Both the position numbers and the translations under genes were made by a program. Source: Alteriqipengyuania bathyomarina_B (GTDB lineage: Bacteria > Pseudomonadota > Alphaproteobacteria > Sphingomonadales > Sphingomonadaceae). Taken from it: a stretch of 64,000 nt of DNA. The stretch lies in the NCBI RefSeq assembly GCF_038594605.1, contig NZ_JBCFZM010000001.1:744001-808000 (forward strand), read 5' to 3'. Shown piece by piece: positions 17,660 to 25,506 of the stretch. Positions within the stretch are counted from its first letter, which is position 1; each line of letters opens with the position of its first letter. Under the pieces are notes generated by a model. That model was not told where the DNA came from. It was given only the letters and a program-made list of their open reading frames with translations, and ran no database searches.

Positions 17660-17833
17660 ATGGCGGGGCTGCCCGGTACGAGCCGTAGAACATCCCTGAG
17701 GCTATAAGTTTATCCTAGGGAGCTGTCCCTGTCCTGGTCCACCAGTTCGGCTGTGGGGCCGGGGTATACGGCGCCCACCTGACCTTTTGCGTCAGAGGAT
17801 TTCCCAGGCACCGACCCATGGTGGTCCCGCCAC
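17660..17833 (+). ncRNA. ssrS: 6S RNA
   Basis: Located between zapA and the 5-formyl-THF cyclo-ligase gene, the canonical 6S position. Outer stem GGCGGG (17662-17667) pairs with CCCGCC (17826-17831). The segment CATCCCTGAGGCTATAAG near the 5' side of the central bubble closely resembles the E. coli 6S segment CCCCUGAGCCGAUAU, and an imperfect long hairpin with a GC-rich top follows. 6S RNA mimics an open promoter and sequesters housekeeping RNA polymerase holoenzyme when nutrients fall. Ends are approximate; a small hairpin (CACTTCG/CGAAGTG, 17831-17849) follows at the 3' side. Confidence 0.88.
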
Positions 17834-17952
17834 TTCGCTGTACGAAGTGCCCCCTAACGGGCCGCACGGGCCGAGCCTTCGAAGCCCTGCACTTCTCCTT
17901 TTTCGATGTTTCTCGAAGGAAGAACGGCCCTTCGACAACCTTGGGGCGAGCA

Positions 17953-18528
17953 GTGACCGACAAGACAACCCTGCGAAAACAGATGCGCGCAATCCGAAAG
18001 AAGAGCGCCGACGCGCTCCCCGACGCGGTGCGTGGACTGGTTTTCTCGCGCCCGCCCGCACCCGTCATCGAACGCATCCCGCAAGATGCCGTGATCGGCC
18101 TCTATCGCGCGAGCGCACATGAAGCGCCCGCCGCACGCTACGCGCAGTTCTTCCGCGAAGCGGGTCACCGTGTCGCCCTGCCCCGCCTGCTGGCCGAGGA
18201 TGGCGCGATGCGCTTTGCCGAACATACCGACCCGCTGGGCGAGAGCGATCTGGTGGAAGGCCCGCACGGACTCATGCAACCCGGCGAGAATGCGGACGAT
18301 ATCGTGCCCGACGTGCTGTTCGTGCCGCTGCTCGCCTTCGACGAGGATGGCGGCAGGCTTGGCCAGGGCGGCGGCTACTACGACCGCTGGATTGCCGAGC
18401 ATCCCGGCGCGCTGCGGATCGGGATCGCGTGGGATGCGCAAAAGATCGACGCGGTGCCGCTGGAGCCGCACGACCAGAAACTGCACATGGTCGTCACACC
18501 CCAACGCGTGTACGAAGCGGACTCATGA
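17953..18528 (+). CDS. fau: 5-formyltetrahydrofolate cyclo-ligase
   Basis: 191 residues. Conserved features: N-terminal KTTLRKQMRAIRKK basic helix, VIGLYRA, VALPRLL, LVEGPHGLMQPGE and the family signature GGRLGQGGGYYDRW near the C-terminus (about residues 135-150). It converts 5-formyl-THF to 5,10-methenyl-THF using ATP. The start is GTG at 17953 with GGGGCGAG just upstream; the longer in-frame reading to 17818 runs into the 6S RNA. Directly downstream of 6S RNA, as ygfA is in E. coli, where it is processed from a shared transcript. Its stop overlaps the next gene by 4 nt (ATGA). Confidence 0.93.
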   Translation: MTDKTTLRKQMRAIRKKSADALPDAVRGLVFSRPPAPVIERIPQDAVIGLYRASAHEAPAARYAQFFREAGHRVALPRLLAEDGAMRFAEHTDPLGESDLVEGPHGLMQPGENADDIVPDVLFVPLLAFDEDGGRLGQGGGYYDRWIAEHPGALRIGIAWDAQKIDAVPLEPHDQKLHMVVTPQRVYEADS

Positions 18529-18740
18529 GCCACGAACCCAATTGGCGCATCCCGGTGGGCATGCTGATCCTGCTTGTTGCGCTGTCTATCTATGCGATCC
18601 TGATCGCGCGCTATGTGCCCGAACTGATCGGTGGCTGGCACATTATTGTGCAGACCGCGATCTACCTCGTACTCGGGCTGATCTGGCTGCTCCCGCTCAA
18701 ACGCTTCCTCATCTGGATGGAGAGCGGCCGGCGCAGCTGA
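18525..18740 (+). CDS. Small two-helix membrane protein, DUF2842-like
   Basis: 71 residues with two hydrophobic helices (about 8-28 and 36-58) joined by RYVPELIGGW, ending LPLKRFLIWMESGRRS. Length, the N-terminal W-x-I-P segment and its place behind 5-formyl-THF cyclo-ligase fit the alphaproteobacterial DUF2842 group, which has no assigned function. ATG overlaps the fau stop codon (ATGA), so the two genes are translationally coupled. The family name is from memory of the pattern, not a search. Confidence 0.8.
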   Translation: MSHEPNWRIPVGMLILLVALSIYAILIARYVPELIGGWHIIVQTAIYLVLGLIWLLPLKRFLIWMESGRRS

Positions 18741-18776
18741 CCGGAACTGCCACAGCGCGGGCTACGTTTCTCGTGC

Positions 18777-19559
18777 ATGCCGGAAGCACCCGAAGCCGAA
18801 GCCAATCGCCTGCGGATCGAGCGCGAATGCCTCAACCGCACGATCGAGGCGGCCGAACCGGGCAACGACACCAGCTATATCGAGCTTCCCGGCGATAACG
18901 AGCGCGGCCGGCTGGTCGGGCATCAGTTCACGCAGACCCACCGCCACGGCAAGCTGATCTTCGCCGGGTCGAAGACCGGCCCGTGGATGTGCGTCCATCT
19001 GGGGATGAGCGGCTCGCTGCGCCCGTTCGACGAAGAGGACAGCCCGCCCGACTACATCAAATTCCTGATCCGCTTCGAAGGCGCCCGCCGGTTGGCATTC
19101 CGCTGCCCGCGCAAGCTCGGATGGGTCCGCGTGGTCGACAGCCCGGAAGCGGAGATCGAACGAATCGGCTTCGGGCCGGACGCGCTGGAGATCGGCCGCG
19201 ATGCCTTCGTGGACGTGATCGGCAGCTCACGAGGAGCGATAAAATCGGCGCTGATCGAGCAGAAGAAGATCGCCGGTGTCGGCAACCTGTGGTCGGACGA
19301 GATCCTGTTCCGCACCGGCATCGACCCTGAACGCAAGGGGACCGATCTTTCCGAAAGCACGCTCGGCGAAATTCGCACGGCCATGCGAGATATCCTGCAC
19401 GCTGTTATGGATACCGAGGCGCATTATGACCAGCTACCCGACGACTGGCTGATCCATACGCGCAAGGAAGGCGCACCCTGCCCGCGCTGCGACGGGACGA
19501 TCACCAAGACCAAGGTCGGCGGGCGCAGCGCTTATCACTGCACCCGCCACCAAGAATAA
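18777..19559 (+). CDS. Fpg/Nei-family DNA glycosylase with CCCH zinc finger
   Basis: 260 residues. N-terminus MPEAPEAEANR keeps the catalytic Pro2 and Glu3 of Fpg/Nei enzymes (usual form MPELPE). The helix-two-turn-helix region shows KKIAGVGNLWSDEILFRTGIDP. The C-terminal zinc finger reads Cys235-x2-Cys238 ... Cys255-x2-His258, so the fourth ligand is His rather than the usual Cys. The family excises oxidised bases (8-oxoG, FapyG or oxidised pyrimidines) and nicks by beta,delta-elimination. With a shifted zinc finger and a divergent N-terminus, it is more likely an Fpg/Nei paralogue than the main MutM. It is 36 bp downstream of the DUF2842-like gene. Confidence 0.87.
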   Translation: MPEAPEAEANRLRIERECLNRTIEAAEPGNDTSYIELPGDNERGRLVGHQFTQTHRHGKLIFAGSKTGPWMCVHLGMSGSLRPFDEEDSPPDYIKFLIRFEGARRLAFRCPRKLGWVRVVDSPEAEIERIGFGPDALEIGRDAFVDVIGSSRGAIKSALIEQKKIAGVGNLWSDEILFRTGIDPERKGTDLSESTLGEIRTAMRDILHAVMDTEAHYDQLPDDWLIHTRKEGAPCPRCDGTITKTKVGGRSAYHCTRHQE

Positions 19560-19561
19560 CG

Positions 19562-19595
19562 TCTAGAAGCTGAAGACGCCTAGAAACTGAAGACA
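19562..19595. repeat. Short imperfect tandem duplication at the GST stop codon
   Basis: On the minus strand, GTCTTCAGTTTCTAG (GST end with its TAG stop) is followed after GC by GTCTTCAGCTTCTAG, a 17-nt unit present twice with one mismatch in 15. The second copy is non-coding unless the first stop is read through. Confidence 0.7.
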
Positions 19596-20254
19596 AAAGT
19601 CTCGCGCCCGTCCTTCTCCATCGCCCGCTGGAACGATGGCGTATCGCGCATCTGCTTCATCCAGCGCTGGCAGTTCGGGCGGCCTTCGAGCCTGCCCTGC
19701 GCGTCTGCCGAAGCGATCGAATAGCACATGGAAATATCGGCGGCGGTCAGGTGGTCGCCCGCCAGCCAAGTGTTGCGACCGAGGTCCGCTTCCAGCTTGT
19801 CGAAGATCAACTTCAGGCGCGGCGCGACGAGCATTTCGCGCACCTTGTCGGTCGCGATGCCCACCACCGACTTTACCAGCGCGGGCGAGCGCGCCTTCAT
19901 CATGGTGAGGATGCCGTTCATGAACTGCATCGGCATCAGGCTGCCGGTGCCCGCATGGAACCAGAACAGATAGTCGGCGCGGGTCGCCTCGCCCGGCGCG
20001 GGGCGCAGCGGGCTCTCGGGGTACGAATCGAGAATATAATCGATCACCGCATTGCTCTCCGCCATCACGAGGCCGCTTTCGTCGGTGATGACGGGCGCGG
20101 TACCCAGCGGCGAGAGGGCCTTGTAATCGGAGGGCGCGAGGCGGCTTTCCGGATCGCGCTCGTAGACCTTGAGGTCGTAGGGAGCGCCCAGCTCTTCCAG
20201 CAGCCAGAGGATGCGGAAGCTTTGCGAATATTCGAGATGGTGGAGCGTGATCAT
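19580..20254 (-). CDS. Glutathione S-transferase family protein
   Basis: 224 residues. N-terminal thioredoxin-like GSH domain (1-80: ITLHHLEYSQSFRILWLLEELGAPYDL split across the S-x-R-I-L motif; LSPLGTAPVITDESGLVMAESNAVIDYI in the GSH-binding turn, cis-Pro at VI) and an all-helical C-terminal domain with the WLAGDHLTAADISMCYSI N-capping motif. Probably conjugates or reduces electrophiles; substrate unknown. ATG at 20254. The 3' end is oddly repeated: the last ~15 nt and stop codon are followed by a near-copy (see 19562-19595). Confidence 0.9.
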   Translation of the reverse strand: MITLHHLEYSQSFRILWLLEELGAPYDLKVYERDPESRLAPSDYKALSPLGTAPVITDESGLVMAESNAVIDYILDSYPESPLRPAPGEATRADYLFWFHAGTGSLMPMQFMNGILTMMKARSPALVKSVVGIATDKVREMLVAPRLKLIFDKLEADLGRNTWLAGDHLTAADISMCYSIASADAQGRLEGRPNCQRWMKQMRDTPSFQRAMEKDGRETFVFSF

Positions 20255-20357
20255 CGGATGGCCTTCCCTGACGCGGTTCGTGCCGCCGGGGTGGCGAAAC
20301 GCGCGCCATCGCGCAAGCCTTATGCTGGGCGTCGAAAGCACCATTCCTTGATGAAAT

Positions 20358-20434
<77 letters not shown>

Positions 20435-20630
20435 CAAACACGAGGGAGAAGGTGTCTCCGCTGCGTGGGAGCGGCGCGCTTAAGCCACCCCCGCACCCCT
20501 GTCAATGGCTTGCGCCACGCCTTTTTGACCTTGTGCCGTACGAACGTGGTTAGGACCGCCTTAACCGCATTTTGAGCAATTGCTGCAAGGGTCGCCCGCG
20601 AATGGAAAACCGGCCTGGGGGAGCCGTTTC

Positions 20631-21071
20631 ATGCGTGTGCAATTCCTGATCGCCGGCGCCGCCTTGCTGACCGCAGGCACGGCCGCCGCACAATCGCTGG
20701 TCGAGATCGACCGCGAAGTTTTCGTGGAGATCTCGCAGCAGCGCGATGGGCGCATTCAGCGCGTGCTCGCACCCGCCGATACGCTGGAAAGCGGCGATAC
20801 GGTGGTGCTCATGCTCGCCTGGCGCACGCCGCGCGACCGGCCCTTCACGATCTCGAGCCGTGTACCGCGCGCCCTGGCCTTCAGCGCCCACGGCGGCGCG
20901 GCGCCCGAAGTCTCGGTCGATGGAGGGCGAAGCTGGGGAAAACTGGAGACGCTGCGGGTGCGCGGACGCCCCGCGACGTCCGCCGATGTCACCAACATCC
21001 GCTGGGATGTCGCGAATCCACGCGCCGCAAAGGGCCGGGGGGTTCTGACCTACAGCGCAGTGGTGCGCTGA
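20631..21071 (+). CDS. Secreted protein of unknown function
   Basis: 146 residues. A Sec signal peptide (MRVQFLIAGAALLTAGTAAAQ, cut near residue 20) precedes a beta-rich mature domain with an SVDGGRSWGKLETL segment like the Asp-box/BNR-type turn, and no Cys. The pattern recalls DUF11-like or exported 'uncharacterised' beta-sandwich proteins, but I do not assign a family. ATG at 20631 has a strong ribosome binding site (GGGGGAG). It is divergent from tRNA-Asp and convergent with the YdeI-like gene, 6 bp away. Confidence 0.78.
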   Translation: MRVQFLIAGAALLTAGTAAAQSLVEIDREVFVEISQQRDGRIQRVLAPADTLESGDTVVLMLAWRTPRDRPFTISSRVPRALAFSAHGGAAPEVSVDGGRSWGKLETLRVRGRPATSADVTNIRWDVANPRAAKGRGVLTYSAVVR

Positions 21072-21077
21072 TCCGCG

Positions 21078-21653
21078 TCAGCAGGCTTCGTATTTCCAGT
21101 TGCGGCGCTTGCCCTCGCCGATCCAGGCGACCGACGTCGCGATCCGCTTGCTGCGGGTCCCTTCGCGCTTGGCGGTGGTGATCCATTCCAGATATTCGCG
21201 CCGCTGGGCATCGGTGAAGGTGTCGTACACCGCCTTGGCCCCGGGGGCGGCGGCGAGAGCCTGCGCAAAATCTTCGGGCATTGCGATGGTGGGCTTGGCA
21301 TTCGGCACCCGGCGCTTGCCAGCCGCAGCGCGCTCGGCTCCGCGCCGGAACCGCGCGATCAACTCTTCGTCGGACGGCAGGTTCTCAAGATCGGCGATCT
21401 TGCCGAGCTGCCCCATCCCCTCGCCGTTGCGATCGTGCTCCTCGTGATGAATCACGCAGCTGCAATGGGTCGCAAAACCGGCGATGCTGATGACATTCCT
21501 GCCCCCGAGCATAAGGGTTGGCATCGACCACTTGATGCTCTCTTCCCCTTCGGGAAGCGCCTCATGCGCCAGCTTGCGCAAGTGGCGCAGGATCGGCTGC
21601 GCGAAGGGTGCCGCCCGCGCGATGTAATCATCGATGCGCGGATCGGTCTTCAC
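21078..21653 (-). CDS. YdeI/OmpD-associated (DUF1801) family protein
   Basis: 191 residues. N-terminal DUF1801-like domain (PILRHLRKLAHEALPEGEESIKWSMP with the conserved E-x-I-K-W) and a C-terminal YdeI-type segment (YDTFTDAQRREYLEWITTAKREGTRSKRI). Members are small cytoplasmic proteins linked in a few bacteria to stress or peptide resistance, without a defined biochemical activity. The start is GTG at 21653, 4 bp after the E2 stop codon (21658-21660), so it is the last gene of the branched-chain dehydrogenase operon by position; no functional link is known. Confidence 0.82.
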   Translation of the reverse strand: MKTDPRIDDYIARAAPFAQPILRHLRKLAHEALPEGEESIKWSMPTLMLGGRNVISIAGFATHCSCVIHHEEHDRNGEGMGQLGKIADLENLPSDEELIARFRRGAERAAAGKRRVPNAKPTIAMPEDFAQALAAAPGAKAVYDTFTDAQRREYLEWITTAKREGTRSKRIATSVAWIGEGKRRNWKYEAC

Positions 21654-21657
21654 CGAA

Positions 21658-22974
21658 TCAGTTCGCGAGGATCAGAGCAGGCGATTCGATCCGCTTCCTG
21701 AGCGCCTGGATGAAGCTCGCCGCATCCCAGCCATCGACCACGCGGTGATCGCAGCTGATCGAGATGTTCATCAGCAGGCGCTTCTCGACCCGCTCTACCC
21801 CGTCGGCACCCTTCACGAACATCGGGCGTTCGACGATCTTGTTCGGGCCGATGATCGCGACCTCGGGCCGGTTGATGACCGGCGTGGTCGCGATCCCGCC
21901 CAGCGGCCCGAGCGAGGTGACGGTCAGCGTGCCGCCCTGCATCTCGTCCGACTTGGCCTTGCCAGTACGCGCGGCTTCGGCCAGGCGACCGATCTCGCGC
22001 GCCAGCTGCCACAGGTTCTGGTTCTGCGCATCCTTGATCACCGGCACCATCAGCCCTGCATCGGTCTGTGCGGCCATGCCCATGTTGACCGATCCGTGGC
22101 GCGTTACGACGCCTTCTTCGTCGTCGTAGGTGGCATTGATCATCGGGAATTCGGGCAGGCACTGGCAGATCGCGGTGATCAGCAGCGGCAGGATGGTAAG
22201 CTTGGGCTTGTCGCCGCGCCCATCGTTCAACTGCGCGCGCATCGCTTCGAGATCGGTCACGTCGACCTCTTCCACATAGGTGAAATGCGGAATGTTGCGC
22301 TTCGACGCTGCCATGTTCTGGGCGATCCGGCGACGCATGCCGATGACCTTCACGGTCTCGTCCGAACGCGGGCCGGTGGCGGGCGAATAGCCGCCCGAAT
22401 AGCTGATGAACTGGTCGAGATCGCCATGGCGCACACGGCCATCCTCGGCCGGTTTCACCTGCGCCAGATCGATGCCGAGGTCCTTGGCGCGCTTGCGCAC
22501 CGCGGGGCTGGCGAGAACCTTGGTCTCGGACTTGGGCGCGCTTTTCTCGACCGGTTGCTCGGGTGCAGGATCGGGATCGGCTTCATGCGCGTCGTCCGCA
22601 TCGCTCGCATCGGGGTTCTCGACCTCGATGCGCGTTTCGACCTCGTCGTCCTTCGGCGCAGGTGCGGGCGACGGATCGGACGCCGGCTCAGCCTGAGCTT
22701 CATTCTCTTCCAGCACTTCGTCCGGAATTTCGCCCTCGACTTCGATCGTGACGAGCATCGCGCCGATCGAGATGGTGTCGCCCACCTCGCCTGCGATTTC
22801 GATCACCTTGCCCGCCACCGGGCTTTCCATTTCCACGGTCGCCTTGTCGGTCATCATGTCGGCCAGCGGGCCGTCTTCCTCGACCGTGTCGCCGACGCTG
22901 ACGTGCCACGCCACGATTTCGGCTTCGGCAATGCCTTCGCCGATATCGGGCAGGTTGAAGGTGAATTTCGCCAT
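21658..22974 (-). CDS. bkdB: Branched-chain 2-oxoacid dehydrogenase E2 (dihydrolipoyl acyltransferase)
   Basis: 438 residues. N-terminal lipoyl domain with the lipoylated Lys44 in MTDKATVEMESP; an acidic/Pro-Ala linker (85-140); a peripheral subunit-binding domain (LASPAVRKRAKDLGIDLAQV); and a C-terminal catalytic acyltransferase domain with SCDHRVVDGWD (His410, Asp414). It takes acyl groups from E1 to CoA. Together with the two E1 subunits just upstream it forms a BCKDH-type complex for valine, leucine and isoleucine breakdown; the heterodimeric E1 and the sequence style favour this over pyruvate dehydrogenase. E3 is not in the window. ATG at 22974, 7 bp after the E1-beta stop. Confidence 0.93.
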   Translation of the reverse strand: MAKFTFNLPDIGEGIAEAEIVAWHVSVGDTVEEDGPLADMMTDKATVEMESPVAGKVIEIAGEVGDTISIGAMLVTIEVEGEIPDEVLEENEAQAEPASDPSPAPAPKDDEVETRIEVENPDASDADDAHEADPDPAPEQPVEKSAPKSETKVLASPAVRKRAKDLGIDLAQVKPAEDGRVRHGDLDQFISYSGGYSPATGPRSDETVKVIGMRRRIAQNMAASKRNIPHFTYVEEVDVTDLEAMRAQLNDGRGDKPKLTILPLLITAICQCLPEFPMINATYDDEEGVVTRHGSVNMGMAAQTDAGLMVPVIKDAQNQNLWQLAREIGRLAEAARTGKAKSDEMQGGTLTVTSLGPLGGIATTPVINRPEVAIIGPNKIVERPMFVKGADGVERVEKRLLMNISISCDHRVVDGWDAASFIQALRKRIESPALILAN

Positions 22975-22981
22975 GTCGGAT

Positions 22982-24085
22982 TTACTCGCTTAGAAGCTTG
23001 TCGAGGGCGGCGCCGATGCGCACCGGGCCCGGGAAGAAGGCCCATTCGAGGCTGTGAGGATAGGGCGTGTCGAAGCCGGTGACGCGCGCGATCGGCGCCT
23101 CCAGGTGATAGAAGCAACGTTCCTGCACCAGCGCGGAAAGCTCTGCGCCGAAGCCGGAAGTGCGGGTCGCCTCATGCACGATCATGCATTTCCCCGTCTT
23201 CTTCACAGACTTTTCCACAGCCTCGATATCGAGCGGGACCAGCGTGCGCAGGTCGAGGATATCGGCCTCGATGCCCTTCTCCTCCAGCACCGCCTTCGCG
23301 ACGTGAACCATCGTGCCGTAGGTCAGCACGGTCAGCTGATCGCCTTCGGTCACCATTCGAGCCTTGCCCAGAGGGATGCTGTAATGGCCTTCGGGCACGA
23401 CGCTGTCGGGATGCGATTTCCAGTTGCGCACCGGGCGGTCGAAGAAGCCGTCGAACGGGCCGTTATAGATCCGCTTGGGCTCGAAGAAGATGACCGGGTC
23501 GTTGTCTTCGATCGCGGCGATCAGCAGGCCCTTCGCGTCGTAGGGCGTCGCAGGGATCACGGTCTTGATGCCCGAGGCATGGGTGAACAGCGATTCCGGG
23601 CTCTGGCTGTGCGTTTGCCCGCCAAAGATGCCGCCGCCAAAGGGCGTGCGAATGGTCATCGGCGCGGTGTACTGGCCCGCGCTGCGATAGCGAATCCGCG
23701 CCGCCTCGCTGATGATCTGGTCATAGCCGGGGTAGATATAGTCGGCGAACTGGATTTCCGGGACCGGCCGCAAGCCATACGCGCCCATGCCGATCGCCGC
23801 CGCCACGATCCCGCATTCCGAAATCGGCGTATCGAACGCGCGCGACTTGCCGTATTTCTCCTGCAAGCCCGCCGTGCAGCGGAACACACCGCCAAAATAG
23901 CCAACGTCCTCGCCGAACACGACCACATTGTCGTCGCGCTCCATCGACACGTCGAGCGCGTCGTTGATCGCCTCGATCATGTTGAGACGACGCTCGTCGT
24001 TTCCGTTGCCCTCGCCGGTCGCATCGCGGCCGGACCCGGGGTTTGGCTTGTCCTTGGCGGACGCCTTGGTTTCAGTCTCGCTCAT
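22982..24085 (-). CDS. bkdA2: Branched-chain 2-oxoacid dehydrogenase E1 beta subunit
   Basis: 367 residues. After a charged, disordered 35-residue N-terminal extension, the transketolase-like pyrimidine domain begins MIEAINDALDVSMERDDNVVVFGEDVGYFGGVF (Glu of the GEDVG motif contacts TPP), with GGGIFGGQTHSQSPES typical of BCKDH/PDH beta chains, and a C-terminal domain with VLTYGTMVHVA and DLRTLVPLD. It forms the alpha2beta2 E1 decarboxylase with the next gene. The ATG at 24085 overlaps the E1-alpha stop by 4 nt (ATGA), which supports this start over the internal Met. Confidence 0.94.
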   Translation of the reverse strand: MSETETKASAKDKPNPGSGRDATGEGNGNDERRLNMIEAINDALDVSMERDDNVVVFGEDVGYFGGVFRCTAGLQEKYGKSRAFDTPISECGIVAAAIGMGAYGLRPVPEIQFADYIYPGYDQIISEAARIRYRSAGQYTAPMTIRTPFGGGIFGGQTHSQSPESLFTHASGIKTVIPATPYDAKGLLIAAIEDNDPVIFFEPKRIYNGPFDGFFDRPVRNWKSHPDSVVPEGHYSIPLGKARMVTEGDQLTVLTYGTMVHVAKAVLEEKGIEADILDLRTLVPLDIEAVEKSVKKTGKCMIVHEATRTSGFGAELSALVQERCFYHLEAPIARVTGFDTPYPHSLEWAFFPGPVRIGAALDKLLSE

Positions 24086-25398
24086 GAGTGAGGCACCCCG
24101 TCGGGATATTTGGTTACACGCTCGCTATGAGCCTGCTCGTTCTGCTCGCGGAGGTGCCATGGCTCCTCCTCGAACACGTCCTCGAACATCGTGTGGAACG
24201 GCTGGTGCATGCCATGGCCCAGGATGCCGTTCTTCTCTGCCGCCTTGGTGTCGGCCTTGACCTTCTCGGCGGCTTTGAGGTCCATCTCGGCCTGCCGGTC
24301 CTCATCCCATTCGCCCAGTTCGATCAGGTGGTTCTTCAGGCGCACCACGGGATCGCCCAGCGGCCATGCCTCGCGCTCCTGAGCGCTGCGATAGCCGGAG
24401 GGATCGTCCGAAGTGGAGTGCCCCTCGGCCCGGTAGGTGAAGAATTCGATCAGCGTCGGGCCGGAATTGGTCCGCGCGCGATTCGCCGCCCATTGCTCGG
24501 CGGCGTAGCAGGCCAGCGGATCATTCCCGTCGACCCTCAGTCCGGCAAGACCATACCCGATCGCGCGGCTGGCGAAGGTGGCGCGTTCGCCACCTGCGAA
24601 ACCCGAAAAGCTGCTGATCGCCCACTGATTGTTGACGATGTTGAGAATGACCGGCGCGTTATAGACGCTGGCAAAAGTGCACGCGGCATGAAAATCGTTT
24701 TCCGCTGTGCTGCCCTCGCCCACCCATGTCGCGGCGATCCGGCTGTCGTTCTTGATCGCGCTCGCCATCGCCCAGCCCACGGCCTGGGGCGTTTGCGTGG
24801 CGAGGTTGCCCGAGATGCTGAAGAAGCTGTGCTCGCGGCTCGAATACATGATCGGCAGCTGGCGGCCCTTCAGCTTGTCGCCACTGTTCGAATAGATCTG
24901 GTTGATCATCTCGATCAGCGGATAGCCGCGCGCGATCAGTACGCCCTGCTGGCGATAGCTGGGGAACACCATATCGTCCGGCTGCAACGCCATCGAGGTG
25001 GAGATGCTCGTCGCCTCCTCGCCGGTGCACTTCATGTAGAAGCTGGTCTTGCCCTGCCTCTGCCCGCGGAACATCCGCTCGTCGAAGGCGCGCACCATGG
25101 AGAAGTGGTGCAACATTTCGCGCAGGGTTTCAGGGTCCAGCTTGGGGTCCCACGGCCCATGCGCCTTGTTGTCATTGCCCAGAACGCGAATCAGATCGGT
25201 GCACAGCCCGTGCGTTTCGGCAGGATCGCAGGTTTCGTCCGGGCGGGCCTGAGCGCCGGCATCGGGGATCTCGATCGCCGAGAAATCGACCTCTTCCGCA
25301 CCGGGACGATAGTTCGGCTCGGGCACATGCAGCGATAGCTGCGGCTTGTTGTCGCGCTTGTCGGTCTGCGCCTTTGTTCGCTGGGGCCCTTTGGCCAT
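24082..25398 (-). CDS. bkdA1: Branched-chain 2-oxoacid dehydrogenase E1 alpha subunit
   Basis: 438 residues. TPP-binding domain with DMVFPSYRQQGVLIARGYPL, the metal/diphosphate motif in WVGEGSTAENDFHAACTFAS ending at NNQWAIS (a GEG variant of the usual GDG), and the E1-alpha loop RAEGHSTSDDPSGYR. The 60-residue N-terminal segment before the fold (SLHVPEPNYRPGAEEVDFSA) is typical of BCKDH alpha chains. Decarboxylates branched-chain 2-oxoacids with TPP and passes the acyl group to E2. ATG at 25398 with GGGAGA 6 nt upstream is preferred to the GTG at 25443. First gene of the operon. Confidence 0.93.
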   Translation of the reverse strand: MAKGPQRTKAQTDKRDNKPQLSLHVPEPNYRPGAEEVDFSAIEIPDAGAQARPDETCDPAETHGLCTDLIRVLGNDNKAHGPWDPKLDPETLREMLHHFSMVRAFDERMFRGQRQGKTSFYMKCTGEEATSISTSMALQPDDMVFPSYRQQGVLIARGYPLIEMINQIYSNSGDKLKGRQLPIMYSSREHSFFSISGNLATQTPQAVGWAMASAIKNDSRIAATWVGEGSTAENDFHAACTFASVYNAPVILNIVNNQWAISSFSGFAGGERATFASRAIGYGLAGLRVDGNDPLACYAAEQWAANRARTNSGPTLIEFFTYRAEGHSTSDDPSGYRSAQEREAWPLGDPVVRLKNHLIELGEWDEDRQAEMDLKAAEKVKADTKAAEKNGILGHGMHQPFHTMFEDVFEEEPWHLREQNEQAHSERVTKYPDGVPHS

Positions 25399-25506
25399 GC
25401 GTATCTCTCCCGGCGCCTCTCGGGTCGAGACGCATTCTTTCACTCACGCGACCGGATATTGCGCGAGCACTTCGTGGTCAAGCACAGCGACGCCGAGCCT
25501 TCCCTG

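Noticed and set aside
17818..17952. N-terminal extension of the 5-formyl-THF cyclo-ligase
   Set aside because: The extra residues overlap 6S RNA and are absent from the family; the GTG at 17953 has its own purine-rich leader.
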